Assembly (NCBI RefSeq): GCF_040537815.1 | Contig: NZ_JBEWSZ010000001.1 | Coordinates: 1 to 64,000, forward strand | Direction: 5' to 3' | DNA: 64,000 nucleotides | Source of the DNA: Mesorhizobium shangrilense | GTDB taxonomy: Bacteria; Pseudomonadota; Alphaproteobacteria; Rhizobiales; Rhizobiaceae | Shown here: positions 26,367 through 35,089 of the stretch, in pieces | Layout of the letters: each line of letters starts with the position of its first letter | How positions within the stretch are numbered: position 1 is the stretch's first letter | Position numbers and translations under genes: made by a program | The notes under the pieces: generated by a model | What the model saw: the letters and a program-made list of their open reading frames with translations, nothing else | What the model was told of the DNA's origin: nothing | The model's database searches: none

Positions 26367-27470
26367 GGCGTGTCTCAACCAAAGCGCGTTGGCGATGCGT
26401 GCGCAGGTAGACCAGGAATGCAGCGAAGGCCTTGGCGCCCATGCGGGTGCGCAATTCGCTGTTTGTTTGCGCTTCGCCGCAAGCCGCGATCAGCTCGCCA
26501 TAATGGTCGGCAAGGATTTCCTGGATGGCCGGGTCGGTGAAATAGCGTTGCCGCGAAACGCCGTCGCAGGCAGCGGGTGCGTCCATCAGTGTCCAGAAGG
26601 ACTGCGGGTGGGTCGCGACAAAATCGCGGGCTCGCGCGGCAAGCGCCTTTATCATGGCCCTTCGATGCGTTGCCGAGCGCTTTGAAGCGGCTACGCCGGT
26701 CGTCCTCAGGCCTGAAAGCGACGGTATTTCGCCAAAACGGTTCTTTCCATGAATCCGGTAGGCCGACAGCGGGATGTCGATGCAGGCCGAACCGCCCAGC
26801 GCATGCACGAACGGCATGAAGTAGTTGTCGGTCGCTGACGCGTTGACCACATCCAGCATGGGCCGGGCACGCTGCAGATGCGAGCGCCTATACATGTTGG
26901 CGGTACCTGGCGACCAATGCCAGCCGGGTTCATGCGGTGCGATGATTGTGGACTGCCGCCACAGCACCCCGCGCTCCTGGCCGACGAGAATGCCGGGCGA
27001 AGGTGGAATGTCGGCTTTGTCCAAGGAAGCGCCGACCTTGCCATGCAGGAACCACGCGAAGCTCGGCGATATCGGACATCCCGCCGAGTCCACCTCGAGA
27101 ACGCCCCCCGACGTTACCGCCACCCGCCCGGGACAGTCGAGGTGCAGTTGGACGTGGAAGGCCGCATAATTTGCAAGGAGGAAGTCGTCGGCATCGACAA
27201 TGCTGACCAGGTCGCCGGACAGCCTGTCGAGGACATGCAGGAACGCACCCATCTGGTTGAGGTTGGTGTCGAGATATTCCAGCCGAAGCCTGTCGTCGGA
27301 ATTTTCAACCGCGCGATCACCTCCCGGCTCGTGTCCGTCGAATTGTTGTCGATCACATAGCACTCGAAGTCGGCATAGTCCTGGGACATCACACTCGAAA
27401 TGGCCTGTTCGACGTAGAGCCCGTAGTTGTAGTTGATGATGACGAAGCTTACTTTCGGACGTTTCTCCAT
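26344..27470 (-). pseudogene. GT2-family glycosyltransferase, frameshifted
   Basis: The N-terminus starts at ATG 27470 with a typical GT2 opening (KRPKVSFVIINYNYGLYVEQ, then ECYVIDNNSTDTSREVIAR). Around 27310 the coding signal jumps to another frame, resuming VENSDDRLRLEYLDTNLNQM and the metal-binding region LVSIVDADDFLL, and continues to 26344. A net loss of one base explains it. The start codon overlaps the stop of the upstream fusion gene (TAATG). The protein would be about 375 residues if the frame were restored. The cause may be a true mutation or a sequencing error. Confidence 0.8.
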
Positions 27471-29278
27471 TATTTTTGCTTCGATCTGCGAATGCGATGG
27501 CGGCTGGAGATTATCTTCCAGTGATCGCACAGCGTCAGGCGACCGAGACCGGCGCGCAGGATTGCCCTGGCCTGACACCCCGAAAAACGCGCCACCACCT
27601 GGCGGCGAAACACCCGGCGGCCGAAGACGGCCACCAGTTTCGGCGCATGGTGCATGAAGAGCTGAAAGGCGCGCTCATCGGCGAAATAGGGACGCAACAT
27701 CTGCCGTTCCTGACGGGTGACCTGATCCAGAACGGACCAGAAGTCGGTTCCGATGGCCCAGGCGTATCGCTCACATTCCCTCAGCAGGAGATCGATGGTC
27801 TCATAGGTGAAATCACGGGATTTCTTCGCAAAAGCCGCCGTTCCGCCCCGCAAGCCATCGATGCTCTCGCTAACCGCATAGTAGTTGCTCGGATGCAACC
27901 GGTATCCCGATAGCGGCACATTGACGAGCGCGCTGCCGGCGAATGCGTGGCTGACGACGTTGAAGTAGCCATCGGCGGGGTGCATGTAGGGTTTGCTGCC
28001 GTCACCCAGCATGACCAGACGCAGCACCGAAGCACGGAACATGTTCGCTGTGCCCGGCGCCCAAAACCACCCTTGCTGCCATCTTGGAACGCTCGCCGTG
28101 TTGTCGGCCAGGAATCTGTAGGTCGAGGCCGAAATGGTCGGCAGCCGAAGCACTGTTTGCGCCGGGCGCAATCCCCGCACAGCGTCCTTTCGCTCGAGCT
28201 TGTGGTGCAGGTAGGAGGACGACAGCGCGTTGCCGTCGACATCCATTTCCGCGACATTGGCAGAGGTGAAGGCGACACTTCTGGGCAGTGCCATATGCAC
28301 CTGGATATGCGTCGAGGCGTAGTTCTCGAAAAGCACGTCGTCGGCATCGATGAAACTGACGAAACCACCTTTGATCTTGTCCAGCGCCCATAGCGCGGCG
28401 CCAAGTTGGCCATGGTTTTGGGGCAAGGTTTCGAGCCGGAACCGGCTGTCGCCGTCGATGTGCCTGGCGATGACTTCGGCGCTATCATCCGTCGAGCCAT
28501 TGTCGATGACGATGCATTCGAAGTGCGGATAATCCTGCTTGCGGATGGAATCGATCGTTGCCCCGACATAGCGGCCGTAGTTCCAGGCGATGACGACGAA
28601 GCTGACGAGGGGAGCAACGAGGGCGCCGCCGGCAAGTCCGTCGATGCCACGGCCTCCCAGCGTGATGCCCGAGGCTGCCGCCGGCAGCTTTTTGCGGATG
28701 ATGACCTGCTCGCCCTTGTGCAGCAGGTCGAAGTCGCCGTCGATCTCTTGAAGGAAGGCGTCGATGCCCGCGGCCGGACGCTCGGTGACCGGATAGTCCA
28801 GCTTCCAGCGATAGTCATCCAGGATCATGACGCCGGCATGGTCAAGCAAGGTCCAGCACAGGCTTGCGTCGGCAAAGACCGAGGCGGCACGGTGATCGCC
28901 GTCGATATAGACGATGTCGAACACGCGTTCCTCGGTGCGCAGTTGCGGCAGGACATCGATCGAGGCGCCCTTGCGCCTGTCGACCCGTGCAGCGAACGGC
29001 TTCATGTTGTGGTCGAACCGGGCCTCGACGTCGGCCATGTCGGCTGCGTGTTCCGACCCCGCGGTGATATGTTCGATACCGCCTTCGAACGTATCGACGC
29101 AGATTATCCGCGACTTTGGCAGAAACTGCAGGAAGAAAAGCGCCGATCGGCCCTCGAACGAGCCTACTTCCAGCACCTCGGTGGCGGAGTGGACCTTGTC
29201 GCGAAGCAAGCTTTCCCAGACTTCCAGGTGAAAGGAAGTCCAGTCGTGCGTGAGCGAACGCCCTTCGAAATAGTTCAT
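27470..29278 (-). CDS. Methyltransferase-glycosyltransferase (GT2) fusion
   Basis: A 602-residue two-domain protein. Residues about 20-200 are a class I SAM methyltransferase of the Methyltransf_24 type (VLEVGSFEGRSALFFLQFL, IICVDTFEGG, FDIVYIDGDHRAASVFAD, MILDDYRW). Residues about 220-460 are a GT2 glycosyltransferase (SFVVIAWNYGRYVGATIDSI, IVIDNGSTDDS, GFVSFIDADDVLFENYA). The remaining ~140 residues are uncharacterised. Its GT half is a close paralogue of the downstream gene, which overlaps by TAATG. A role in making and methylating a surface polysaccharide is likely. The frame extends to 29479, but ATG 29278 begins the conserved region. Confidence 0.82.
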   Translation of the reverse strand: MNYFEGRSLTHDWTSFHLEVWESLLRDKVHSATEVLEVGSFEGRSALFFLQFLPKSRIICVDTFEGGIEHITAGSEHAADMADVEARFDHNMKPFAARVDRRKGASIDVLPQLRTEERVFDIVYIDGDHRAASVFADASLCWTLLDHAGVMILDDYRWKLDYPVTERPAAGIDAFLQEIDGDFDLLHKGEQVIIRKKLPAAASGITLGGRGIDGLAGGALVAPLVSFVVIAWNYGRYVGATIDSIRKQDYPHFECIVIDNGSTDDSAEVIARHIDGDSRFRLETLPQNHGQLGAALWALDKIKGGFVSFIDADDVLFENYASTHIQVHMALPRSVAFTSANVAEMDVDGNALSSSYLHHKLERKDAVRGLRPAQTVLRLPTISASTYRFLADNTASVPRWQQGWFWAPGTANMFRASVLRLVMLGDGSKPYMHPADGYFNVVSHAFAGSALVNVPLSGYRLHPSNYYAVSESIDGLRGGTAAFAKKSRDFTYETIDLLLRECERYAWAIGTDFWSVLDQVTRQERQMLRPYFADERAFQLFMHHAPKLVAVFGRRVFRRQVVARFSGCQARAILRAGLGRLTLCDHWKIISSRHRIRRSKQK

Positions 29279-29540
29279 GCCAATATAACCCGCCCTTAGG
29301 AGCCGCCGCCCGGTGCGGCGTGGATCGGCCGTCACGCCAAAACTGGCGCCGCCGGCTTCCGCGCTCAACCCACCGAGGGCTTGTGATAGAATTCCGCTAC
29401 CAAACAAGTTCGATGCGCAGTTCTGCACTGTTCCCAACCCGGCCAAACTCTTGCACCAATACCGGCGCGGGTAAAGCATGTGCCGGATGCAGTCATGCCT
29501 GCCTCTTGGCGCCGATCACGGAGATGGATGAATACCTTGT

Positions 29541-29557
29541 ATAGGGTAGGGGGCTAT
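29541..29557. promoter_or_regulatory. Candidate DmeR operator
   Basis: ATAG (29541-29544) and CTAT (29554-29557) flank a G-rich core 15 bp before the dmeR start. The layout, short inverted arms around a G-tract, is that of operators of the RcnR/CsoR family. It would allow autoregulation of dmeR-dmeF. Assignment is by pattern and position. Confidence 0.55.
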
Positions 29558-29571
29558 GCTACATCGGCGGC

Positions 29572-29850
29572 ATGACGCACACGATCCGTGAAAAACAGAA
29601 GCTTCTGGCGCGCGTGCGCCGCATCAAGGGCCAGGTCGAGGCCATCGAGCGGGCGCTCGACAGCGAGGTTGGCTGCGAGGCGGTCATGCATCTCATCGCC
29701 GGCGCACGCGGCGCCATGACCGGGCTGATGAGCGAGGTGATCGAGGACCATGTGCGCACGCATCTCGTCGACGCGGAGCGCCACCCCGGCGCGCTCAACA
29801 CGGAAGCGGTCGACGAGTTGCTCGATGTCATCCGTACCTATGTGAAGTGA
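29572..29850 (+). CDS. dmeR: Nickel/cobalt-responsive repressor, RcnR/CsoR family
   Basis: A 92-residue all-helical repressor. His3, Cys35, His60 and His64 are exactly the four metal ligands of RcnR, which senses nickel and cobalt; copper-sensing CsoR and formaldehyde-sensing FrmR use a different set. It binds G-tract operators and is released by metal. It starts a two-gene operon with the cation-diffusion exporter dmeF, starting 8 bp after its stop, the same order as the dmeRF operon described in Rhizobium leguminosarum. Confidence 0.88.
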   Translation: MTHTIREKQKLLARVRRIKGQVEAIERALDSEVGCEAVMHLIAGARGAMTGLMSEVIEDHVRTHLVDAERHPGALNTEAVDELLDVIRTYVK

Positions 29851-29858
29851 GTTCCGTC

Positions 29859-31091
29859 ATGAGCACAGCCGCCATTCACAGCCATATGTTCCTGGGCGAG
29901 GAGCACAGCAAGAGCGAGCGCAAGACCTGGGCGGTGATCTGGCTCTGCGCGGCCATGATGGTGGCCGAGATCGTCGGCGGCCTCTTGTTTGGCTCGATCG
30001 CGCTTGTCGCCGACGGGTTGCATATGAGCACGCATGCCGGCGCGCTGCTGTTGGCGGCCCTTGCCTACACCTATGCGCGCCGGCATGCCGCCGACCCGCG
30101 CTTCACCTTCGGCACAGGCAAGCTCGGCGATCTCGCCGGGTTCACCAGCGCCATCATCCTGGCCATGATCGCTCTGCTGATCGGCTACGAATCCGTCTCG
30201 CGCCTCTATGCGCCCGTGCCCATCCATTTCGCCGAGGCTATCCCCGTCGCCTGCCTTGGCCTTGCCGTCAACATTGCCAGCGCCTGGCTGTTGAGCGGCA
30301 GCGGTCATCACGATCATGGCCACAGCCACGGGCATGGCCACAGCCACGCCGATGAGCATGGGCATGACGAAACGCGCATTATCTCCACGGCGGATGGCGA
30401 TGTGATGCTGGAGGTGTTCGAGGATGGCGTGCCGCCGCGTTTCCGGCTGCGCGCGCAATCCGGGTCGCCGCTCATGGCTTCCACTGTTTCGATCGAAACC
30501 GTGCGGCCGGATGGCGCGCGGCAGACCTTCGCCTTCGCCGATCTGGGCGAGGGCCTGGAATCCATCGACGAGATTCCCGAGCCGCATGCCTTCCAGGCCA
30601 ATGTCACCATCAACGGCCAGAGCCACATGGTCGCCTTCGAGGAGCATGAGCACGCTGAAGGCAAGGCGGTCCGCGACAACAACATGCGCGCCGCCGTGGT
30701 TCATGTCGTCGCCGACGCCGCCGTTTCCGTGCTGGTCATCGTCGGGCTGATCCTGGCGCGCGCCTTCGGCTGGCTGTGGATGGATCCGCTGGCCGGCATC
30801 GTCGGCGCCGTGGTCATCGCCAGCTGGGCGCTCGGGCTGATCCGCGACACCAGCGCCGTGCTGCTCGACATGAACCCGGACCGTCGCATGGCCGACAATC
30901 TTCGCCAGACCATCGAGAGCGAAGGCGACGAGCTGGCCGACCTGCATCTGTGGCGGCTGGGGCCGGGGCATCTCGGCGCCATCGTCTCCGTGGTCACGCC
31001 GACACGGCGCGGCGAGGATTATTATCGCGCCAGGTTGACACGGTTCCGTTCCCTGTCGCATCTGACCATCGAGGTCAGGAAGGCTGCGTAA
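29859..31091 (+). CDS. dmeF: Cation diffusion facilitator DmeF, Co/Ni efflux
   Basis: A 410-residue CDF transporter with six membrane helices. The helix 2 site is ADGLHMSTHA and the helix 5 site HVVADAAVSV. A long cytoplasmic insert between helices 4 and 5 holds a histidine-rich stretch (HHDHGHSHGHGHSHADEHGH) followed by a ~110-residue domain (TADGDVMLEVFEDGVPPRF onward), as in DmeF-type members. It would export cobalt and nickel using the proton gradient. A GTG overlapping the dmeR stop is a longer alternative start. Confidence 0.9.
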   Translation: MSTAAIHSHMFLGEEHSKSERKTWAVIWLCAAMMVAEIVGGLLFGSIALVADGLHMSTHAGALLLAALAYTYARRHAADPRFTFGTGKLGDLAGFTSAIILAMIALLIGYESVSRLYAPVPIHFAEAIPVACLGLAVNIASAWLLSGSGHHDHGHSHGHGHSHADEHGHDETRIISTADGDVMLEVFEDGVPPRFRLRAQSGSPLMASTVSIETVRPDGARQTFAFADLGEGLESIDEIPEPHAFQANVTINGQSHMVAFEEHEHAEGKAVRDNNMRAAVVHVVADAAVSVLVIVGLILARAFGWLWMDPLAGIVGAVVIASWALGLIRDTSAVLLDMNPDRRMADNLRQTIESEGDELADLHLWRLGPGHLGAIVSVVTPTRRGEDYYRARLTRFRSLSHLTIEVRKAA

Positions 31092-31263
31092 GCCATTGCA
31101 ACGGCGCGACGTTCCCGGCTTCCATCAGGATTGACGACACCTGCAAAGCCGAGGTTGACAGGCCGCGCGCTCTCAATCATGCCTCCACCGCCGAGAAACG
31201 GAGGCAGCCAGTCCTGGCACTCATCACCGGTGTCGGCCGGACGACACCTGGGAGAGGTGTCCC

Positions 31264-32235
31264 TTGTCCGCTGTCACATCATCATCGATCATCGCGTCCG
31301 AGCAGACTTTCAGCACGGCGCGAACATTTCTTCGAATTCCCCATGCGGGAAGTGCGGAAGGCGCCGACGTCGCCTTCCTTGGCATTCCGTTCGATCTGGC
31401 CACGTCCAACCGGCCGGGGGCGAGACTGGGGCCGGGCGCCATCCGTGGCGCCTCGGGGCAGCTTGCCGAACTGCCGGCCTATCCCGGCGGGTTCGACCCG
31501 CTTCAACATGTCAGGGCTGTCGATCTCGGTGACGTCTATCTCCACTATGGCGATTCCCGCTCAATCCCCGGAGCCATCGAAGCCGCGGCGGCTGCGGCGA
31601 TCGCCACCGGGGCAACGCTGTTCTGCCTTGGCGGGGATCATTTCATCTCCTACCCCTTGCTGAAGGCGACGGCGGCGCGTCACGGAAAGCTGGCCTTGAT
31701 CCAGTTCGACGCGCATCCCGACACTTGGCAGGACCCCAAGGCGGCTCCCGGCGAACTGGCCATGGATCACGGCACGATGTTCCGCACCGCCGTCGAGACG
31801 GGCATCATCGACCCGGCGCGGTCGATCCAGGTCGGCATCCGCACATGGGTCGATGATCCCTTGGGCATTGCCATCCTCGACAATGTTGCCTGTGACGATG
31901 CCACGCCCGAGGGCATTGCGGCGATCATCCGGCAGGTCGTGGGCGAGGGCCCCTGCTACCTGACGGTGGATATAGACTGCCTCGATCCGGCCTATGCGCC
32001 GGGAACGGGAACGCCCGTCGTCGGCGGCCTGACGCCGCTCAAGCTGCTGCGCGTCCTGCGGGCGCTTTGCGACCTTGATGTCGTCGGCTGCGATGTCGTC
32101 GAGGTATCGCCTCCCTACGATGTGGCCGGGATCACCGCGCTCAACGCAGCGACGATCATGTATGAGCAGCTATGCCGTGTCGCCCGCAAGCAGGGCGCCG
32201 TCGACCAGAGCTATCCCCGGTTGTCGCAGCCGTGA
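31264..32235 (+). CDS. Ureohydrolase, agmatinase-like
   Basis: A 323-residue member of the arginase/agmatinase family. The manganese-binding signatures are all present: CLGGDHFISYPLL, QFDAHPDTW and VDIDCLDPAYAPGTGTP, with SPPYDVAGITAL near the end. It hydrolyses a guanidino compound to urea and an amine; agmatine is the usual guess for this subfamily, but guanidinobutyrate is possible. The start is a TTG with GGGAGAGG upstream. It is a single gene between dmeF and a methyltransferase. Confidence 0.88.
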   Translation: MSAVTSSSIIASEQTFSTARTFLRIPHAGSAEGADVAFLGIPFDLATSNRPGARLGPGAIRGASGQLAELPAYPGGFDPLQHVRAVDLGDVYLHYGDSRSIPGAIEAAAAAAIATGATLFCLGGDHFISYPLLKATAARHGKLALIQFDAHPDTWQDPKAAPGELAMDHGTMFRTAVETGIIDPARSIQVGIRTWVDDPLGIAILDNVACDDATPEGIAAIIRQVVGEGPCYLTVDIDCLDPAYAPGTGTPVVGGLTPLKLLRVLRALCDLDVVGCDVVEVSPPYDVAGITALNAATIMYEQLCRVARKQGAVDQSYPRLSQP

Positions 32236-32340
32236 GAACAGGGAACGCTGCCATTCGCTGACGAGAATGTGCAGAGCGGCTGCGGCGGCTCGGCCTTATA
32301 CCCCCTGGAATTCCTGACTGGACCAGGGGGAGATTGGCGC

Positions 32341-32943
32341 ATGGGTTTCAGACCGGGCATTGTGCTGTGGTTGCTGTGGCTGACCTGGGTGGTTTCCTGG
32401 CTCGTCGCCGCGCGCTGGTCGAGCGCGGCGACGAGGGTCGAAGGCGGCCGCTTGGTGCTGCTCTACCGGGTCAGCCTTGTCGTCGGGTTTTGTCTGCTCG
32501 TTTATCCCTACCGCATTGCCTGGCTGCCGTGCCTGTGGCGGCTGAGCGACTTCGAAGGCTGGCTGGTCGACCTCCTGGCGCTGGCGGGCTTTGCCTTCTG
32601 CTGGTGGGCGCGCGTGCATCTTGGCCGCTTGTGGTCGAGCGCGGTGACGATCAAGCCGGACCATCACATCGTCGAAAGCGGCCCCTATGGCCTGGTGCGC
32701 CATCCCATCTATACGGGACTGCTGACGGCCATTCTCGCCTCCGTGCTGATGAACGGCACGCTGCTCGGCGTCATCGGCGGCTTGATCATGCTGGCGGGCA
32801 TGGTGACGAAAGCCAGGCTGGAAGAGGCGTGGCTGCGCCGGCAACTGGGCGAGGGTGCCTATGATGCCTACGCCAACGGGTGTCGATGCTCGTCCCGTTC
32901 GCGCGGCTGTAGGCAACGTTGCCATCCTCGATCATCATGCTGA
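32341..32943 (+). CDS. ICMT-like methyltransferase with frameshifted C-terminus
   Basis: A 200-residue integral membrane protein with about five helices. The isoprenylcysteine carboxyl methyltransferase/PEMT signature is present: ESGPYGLVRHPIYTGLL and KARLEEAWLRRQLGEGAYDAY. After AYAN the frame yields a Cys/Arg-rich tail unlike the family. The -1 reading from about 32875 instead gives RVSMLVPFARL and a stop at 32912, the usual family ending. A single-base loss near 32875 therefore best explains the current end, which also overlaps the convergent LysR gene. Confidence 0.8.
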   Translation: MGFRPGIVLWLLWLTWVVSWLVAARWSSAATRVEGGRLVLLYRVSLVVGFCLLVYPYRIAWLPCLWRLSDFEGWLVDLLALAGFAFCWWARVHLGRLWSSAVTIKPDHHIVESGPYGLVRHPIYTGLLTAILASVLMNGTLLGVIGGLIMLAGMVTKARLEEAWLRRQLGEGAYDAYANGCRCSSRSRGCRQRCHPRSSC

Positions 32944-33819
32944 AGCGGATTGACCCTCCAGCCGCGCGATCGTCGCCTCGATCCAGGCGGTGACCGCCGC
33001 GATGCGGGCGAGGTGGCGAAGGTCGGGGTGTGTGAGCAGCCACAGTTCGCGCGCCGGAAACGCATGCCCATCCCCCAGCCCGCGCGCGAGGCCGGCGATT
33101 GGATCGGCGACGATGCAGGGTAGCAGCGAGCGGCCAAGCCCGGCGAGGACGGCCTGCAGCAGCGCTTCGGCATCGTTGACGAAGACCGGCGCGTAGCCGT
33201 CCTTGCGGGCGACGCCGGCAATCCAGCGCGCCTGCGGCAGGTGCGCCATGCCGTCCTCATAGGTCAGCCAGGGGAGGTCGGGCGCGGACAGGCTGCTCAT
33301 GGCATAGGCGGCGTAGGCGAGCATGCTGATGCGCCTGGCGATCACCCGGCTGCCGGATTCCTCGCCGGGTCGCGCAAGCCGCAGTGCGATGTCGGCCTCG
33401 CGCCGGGTCAGGCTGACATCGCGGGATTCCGCGATGAGTTCCACCCGCAATCCGGGATGGCGGGCGGCAAGGTCCGCGATCGCCGGAATAAGCACCCGGT
33501 TGATCAGAATCGGCACGGCGGAGACCCGCACCGTGCCGCTGACCTCGCTGTCGGCGCCCTTTACTGCCATCGTCAGGCCGCTGATTTCCGCCTCCACGGC
33601 TTCCGCTCGCCGGGCCGCGATCTCGCCAGCCTGCGTCGGCCGCATCTCGCCTTCGGCGCCGCGCTCGAACAGGCGCACGCCGAGTGCGCCTTCGATCGAC
33701 CGCAGGCGGCGCGCGACCGTTGTCGGATCGAGGCCCAGCCGGCGACCGGCGGCGGCGAAGGAGCCTTCGCGGGCCAGCGCCAGCACGTAGCGTAAATCGT
33801 TCCAGTCGATGTCGTGCAT
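32935..33819 (-). CDS. LysR-family transcriptional regulator
   Basis: A 294-residue regulator starting MHDIDWNDLRYVLALAREGS, a LysR helix-turn-helix (residues 8-65) of the group that begins with a short DWNDLRY motif, and a C-terminal effector domain. The ATG at 33819 is the family start; a longer frame to 34269 runs antisense through the exporter gene and is not supported. It is divergent from the TauE/SafE-type exporter (161 bp between starts), which it probably controls. Confidence 0.88.
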   Translation of the reverse strand: MHDIDWNDLRYVLALAREGSFAAAGRRLGLDPTTVARRLRSIEGALGVRLFERGAEGEMRPTQAGEIAARRAEAVEAEISGLTMAVKGADSEVSGTVRVSAVPILINRVLIPAIADLAARHPGLRVELIAESRDVSLTRREADIALRLARPGEESGSRVIARRISMLAYAAYAMSSLSAPDLPWLTYEDGMAHLPQARWIAGVARKDGYAPVFVNDAEALLQAVLAGLGRSLLPCIVADPIAGLARGLGDGHAFPARELWLLTHPDLRHLARIAAVTAWIEATIARLEGQSASA

Positions 33820-33979
33820 TTTTGCAGTGTTAGCCGGCAATCTTTCTTTGCGGAGCTGTAAGAATGCTGCGTTAAGGTCGCCGTGTCCATAACCGGAGAC
33901 ACGCAATGATCCGCGGCGACGATGCCAACGAAATCCGCCGACCAGCGCAGTGGTCCGCGACCGTCGATGCGGGTCGGGC

Positions 33980-34753
33980 ATGAGCATGGCTGATCTGTCG
34001 ATCGCCGGCCAGTCCGGCAATGCGATCCTCTTCCTTCTGGCGATCGCGTTCATCGCCGGTCTGGCGCGCGGCTTTTCCGGCTTCGGCGCGGCCTTGATCT
34101 TCATGCCACTGGCAAGCTCGGTCATCGGGCCGCAAACGACGGCACCACTGCTGTTGATCATCGACGCCGTCGCAGCCCTTGGCCTGCTGCCCAAGGCCTG
34201 GCGGCTGGCCGACAGGCGCAGCGTCGGCACGATGACGCTCGGCGCGCTGGTCGGCGTTCCCCTGGGCACCTATGCGCTGACCAGCATGGACCCGCTGGCG
34301 CTGCGCTGGGCCATCGTGCTGCTCGTCGCCTTGCTACTCTGCCTTCTGATGTCCGGCTGGCGCTATCACGGCCGCCCCGCCACGCCCCTTACCATCGGCA
34401 TCGGTGGGTTGTCCGGCTTCTTCTCAGGCGCCGCCCAGGTCGGCGGCCCGCCTGTGGTCGCCTACTGGCTCGGTGGAGGCAACAATGGCGAGGTCGTGCG
34501 CGCCAACATCGTCTTGTATTTCGGGGTATCTACCGCGCTGACCATGGCGAGCTATCTGGGCGGCGGCCTGATCACGCGGCCTGTCATCGCCCTGGCGCTG
34601 GTGACCGGCCCGCTTTACGGGTTCGGTCTCTATCTGGGATCGCGCCTCTTTGGCCGCACAAGCGAACGCAGCTATCGCTGGGCCTGCTATGGCCTCATCG
34701 CCATGGCGTCGATCGTCAGCCTGCCCGTGCTCGATCCCATCCTGCGGGGATGA
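33980..34753 (+). CDS. TauE/SafE-family membrane transporter (TSUP)
   Basis: A 257-residue membrane protein with about eight helices. The family repeats are visible (AGLARGFSGFGAALIFMPL and SGFFSGAAQVGGPPVVAYWL). TSUP proteins move sulfite, sulfonates or organic anions, usually outward. Regulation by the divergent LysR gene is likely. The substrate is unknown. Confidence 0.85.
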   Translation: MSMADLSIAGQSGNAILFLLAIAFIAGLARGFSGFGAALIFMPLASSVIGPQTTAPLLLIIDAVAALGLLPKAWRLADRRSVGTMTLGALVGVPLGTYALTSMDPLALRWAIVLLVALLLCLLMSGWRYHGRPATPLTIGIGGLSGFFSGAAQVGGPPVVAYWLGGGNNGEVVRANIVLYFGVSTALTMASYLGGGLITRPVIALALVTGPLYGFGLYLGSRLFGRTSERSYRWACYGLIAMASIVSLPVLDPILRG

Positions 34754-34769
34754 CGGCAATGCCTCGTAG

Positions 34770-34898
34770 CTGGAAGAGCACGAAGCCAAGGTCCGTGCCT
34801 TGCAGAACGCGCTCATTGCCGGCGAGGAATCGGGTGCACCCGCTGCCTTCGACAGCGCTGCTTTCCTGAGCGAGATGCGGGCCAGGCATGCCAGGTAA
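34770..34898 (+). pseudogene. ParD-type antitoxin remnant
   Basis: Forty-two codons in one frame encode LEEHEAKVRALQNALIAGEE followed by SGAPAAFDSAAFLSEMRARH and a stop at 34898. This is the C-terminal part of a ParD/CC2985-type antitoxin, the segment that wraps the ParE toxin. A stop codon lies directly before it and the ribbon-helix-helix DNA-binding half is absent. No parE follows. It is the remains of a toxin-antitoxin locus. Confidence 0.75.
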
Positions 34899-35089
34899 GA
34901 GCCGCCGATGCCGCTTGAGGCCTCGCTGACATCAATCCCGTAAGGCGGGGAACTTACAGATCGGTAAGCTGGCGGTGATGCGCCGGAAAGGTTGAGCCCG
35001 CAAAGATGCCGGTCACGGGACCGTGGTTTGTCAGGAACTCGCCGCACGTCCACTGTACACGACGTAGAACCGGACGGACGAGACCAAGC

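Noticed and set aside
32935..34269. Extended 444-residue form of the LysR protein
   Set aside because: The extra N-terminus is antisense to the TauE/SafE gene; family homology begins at 33819.
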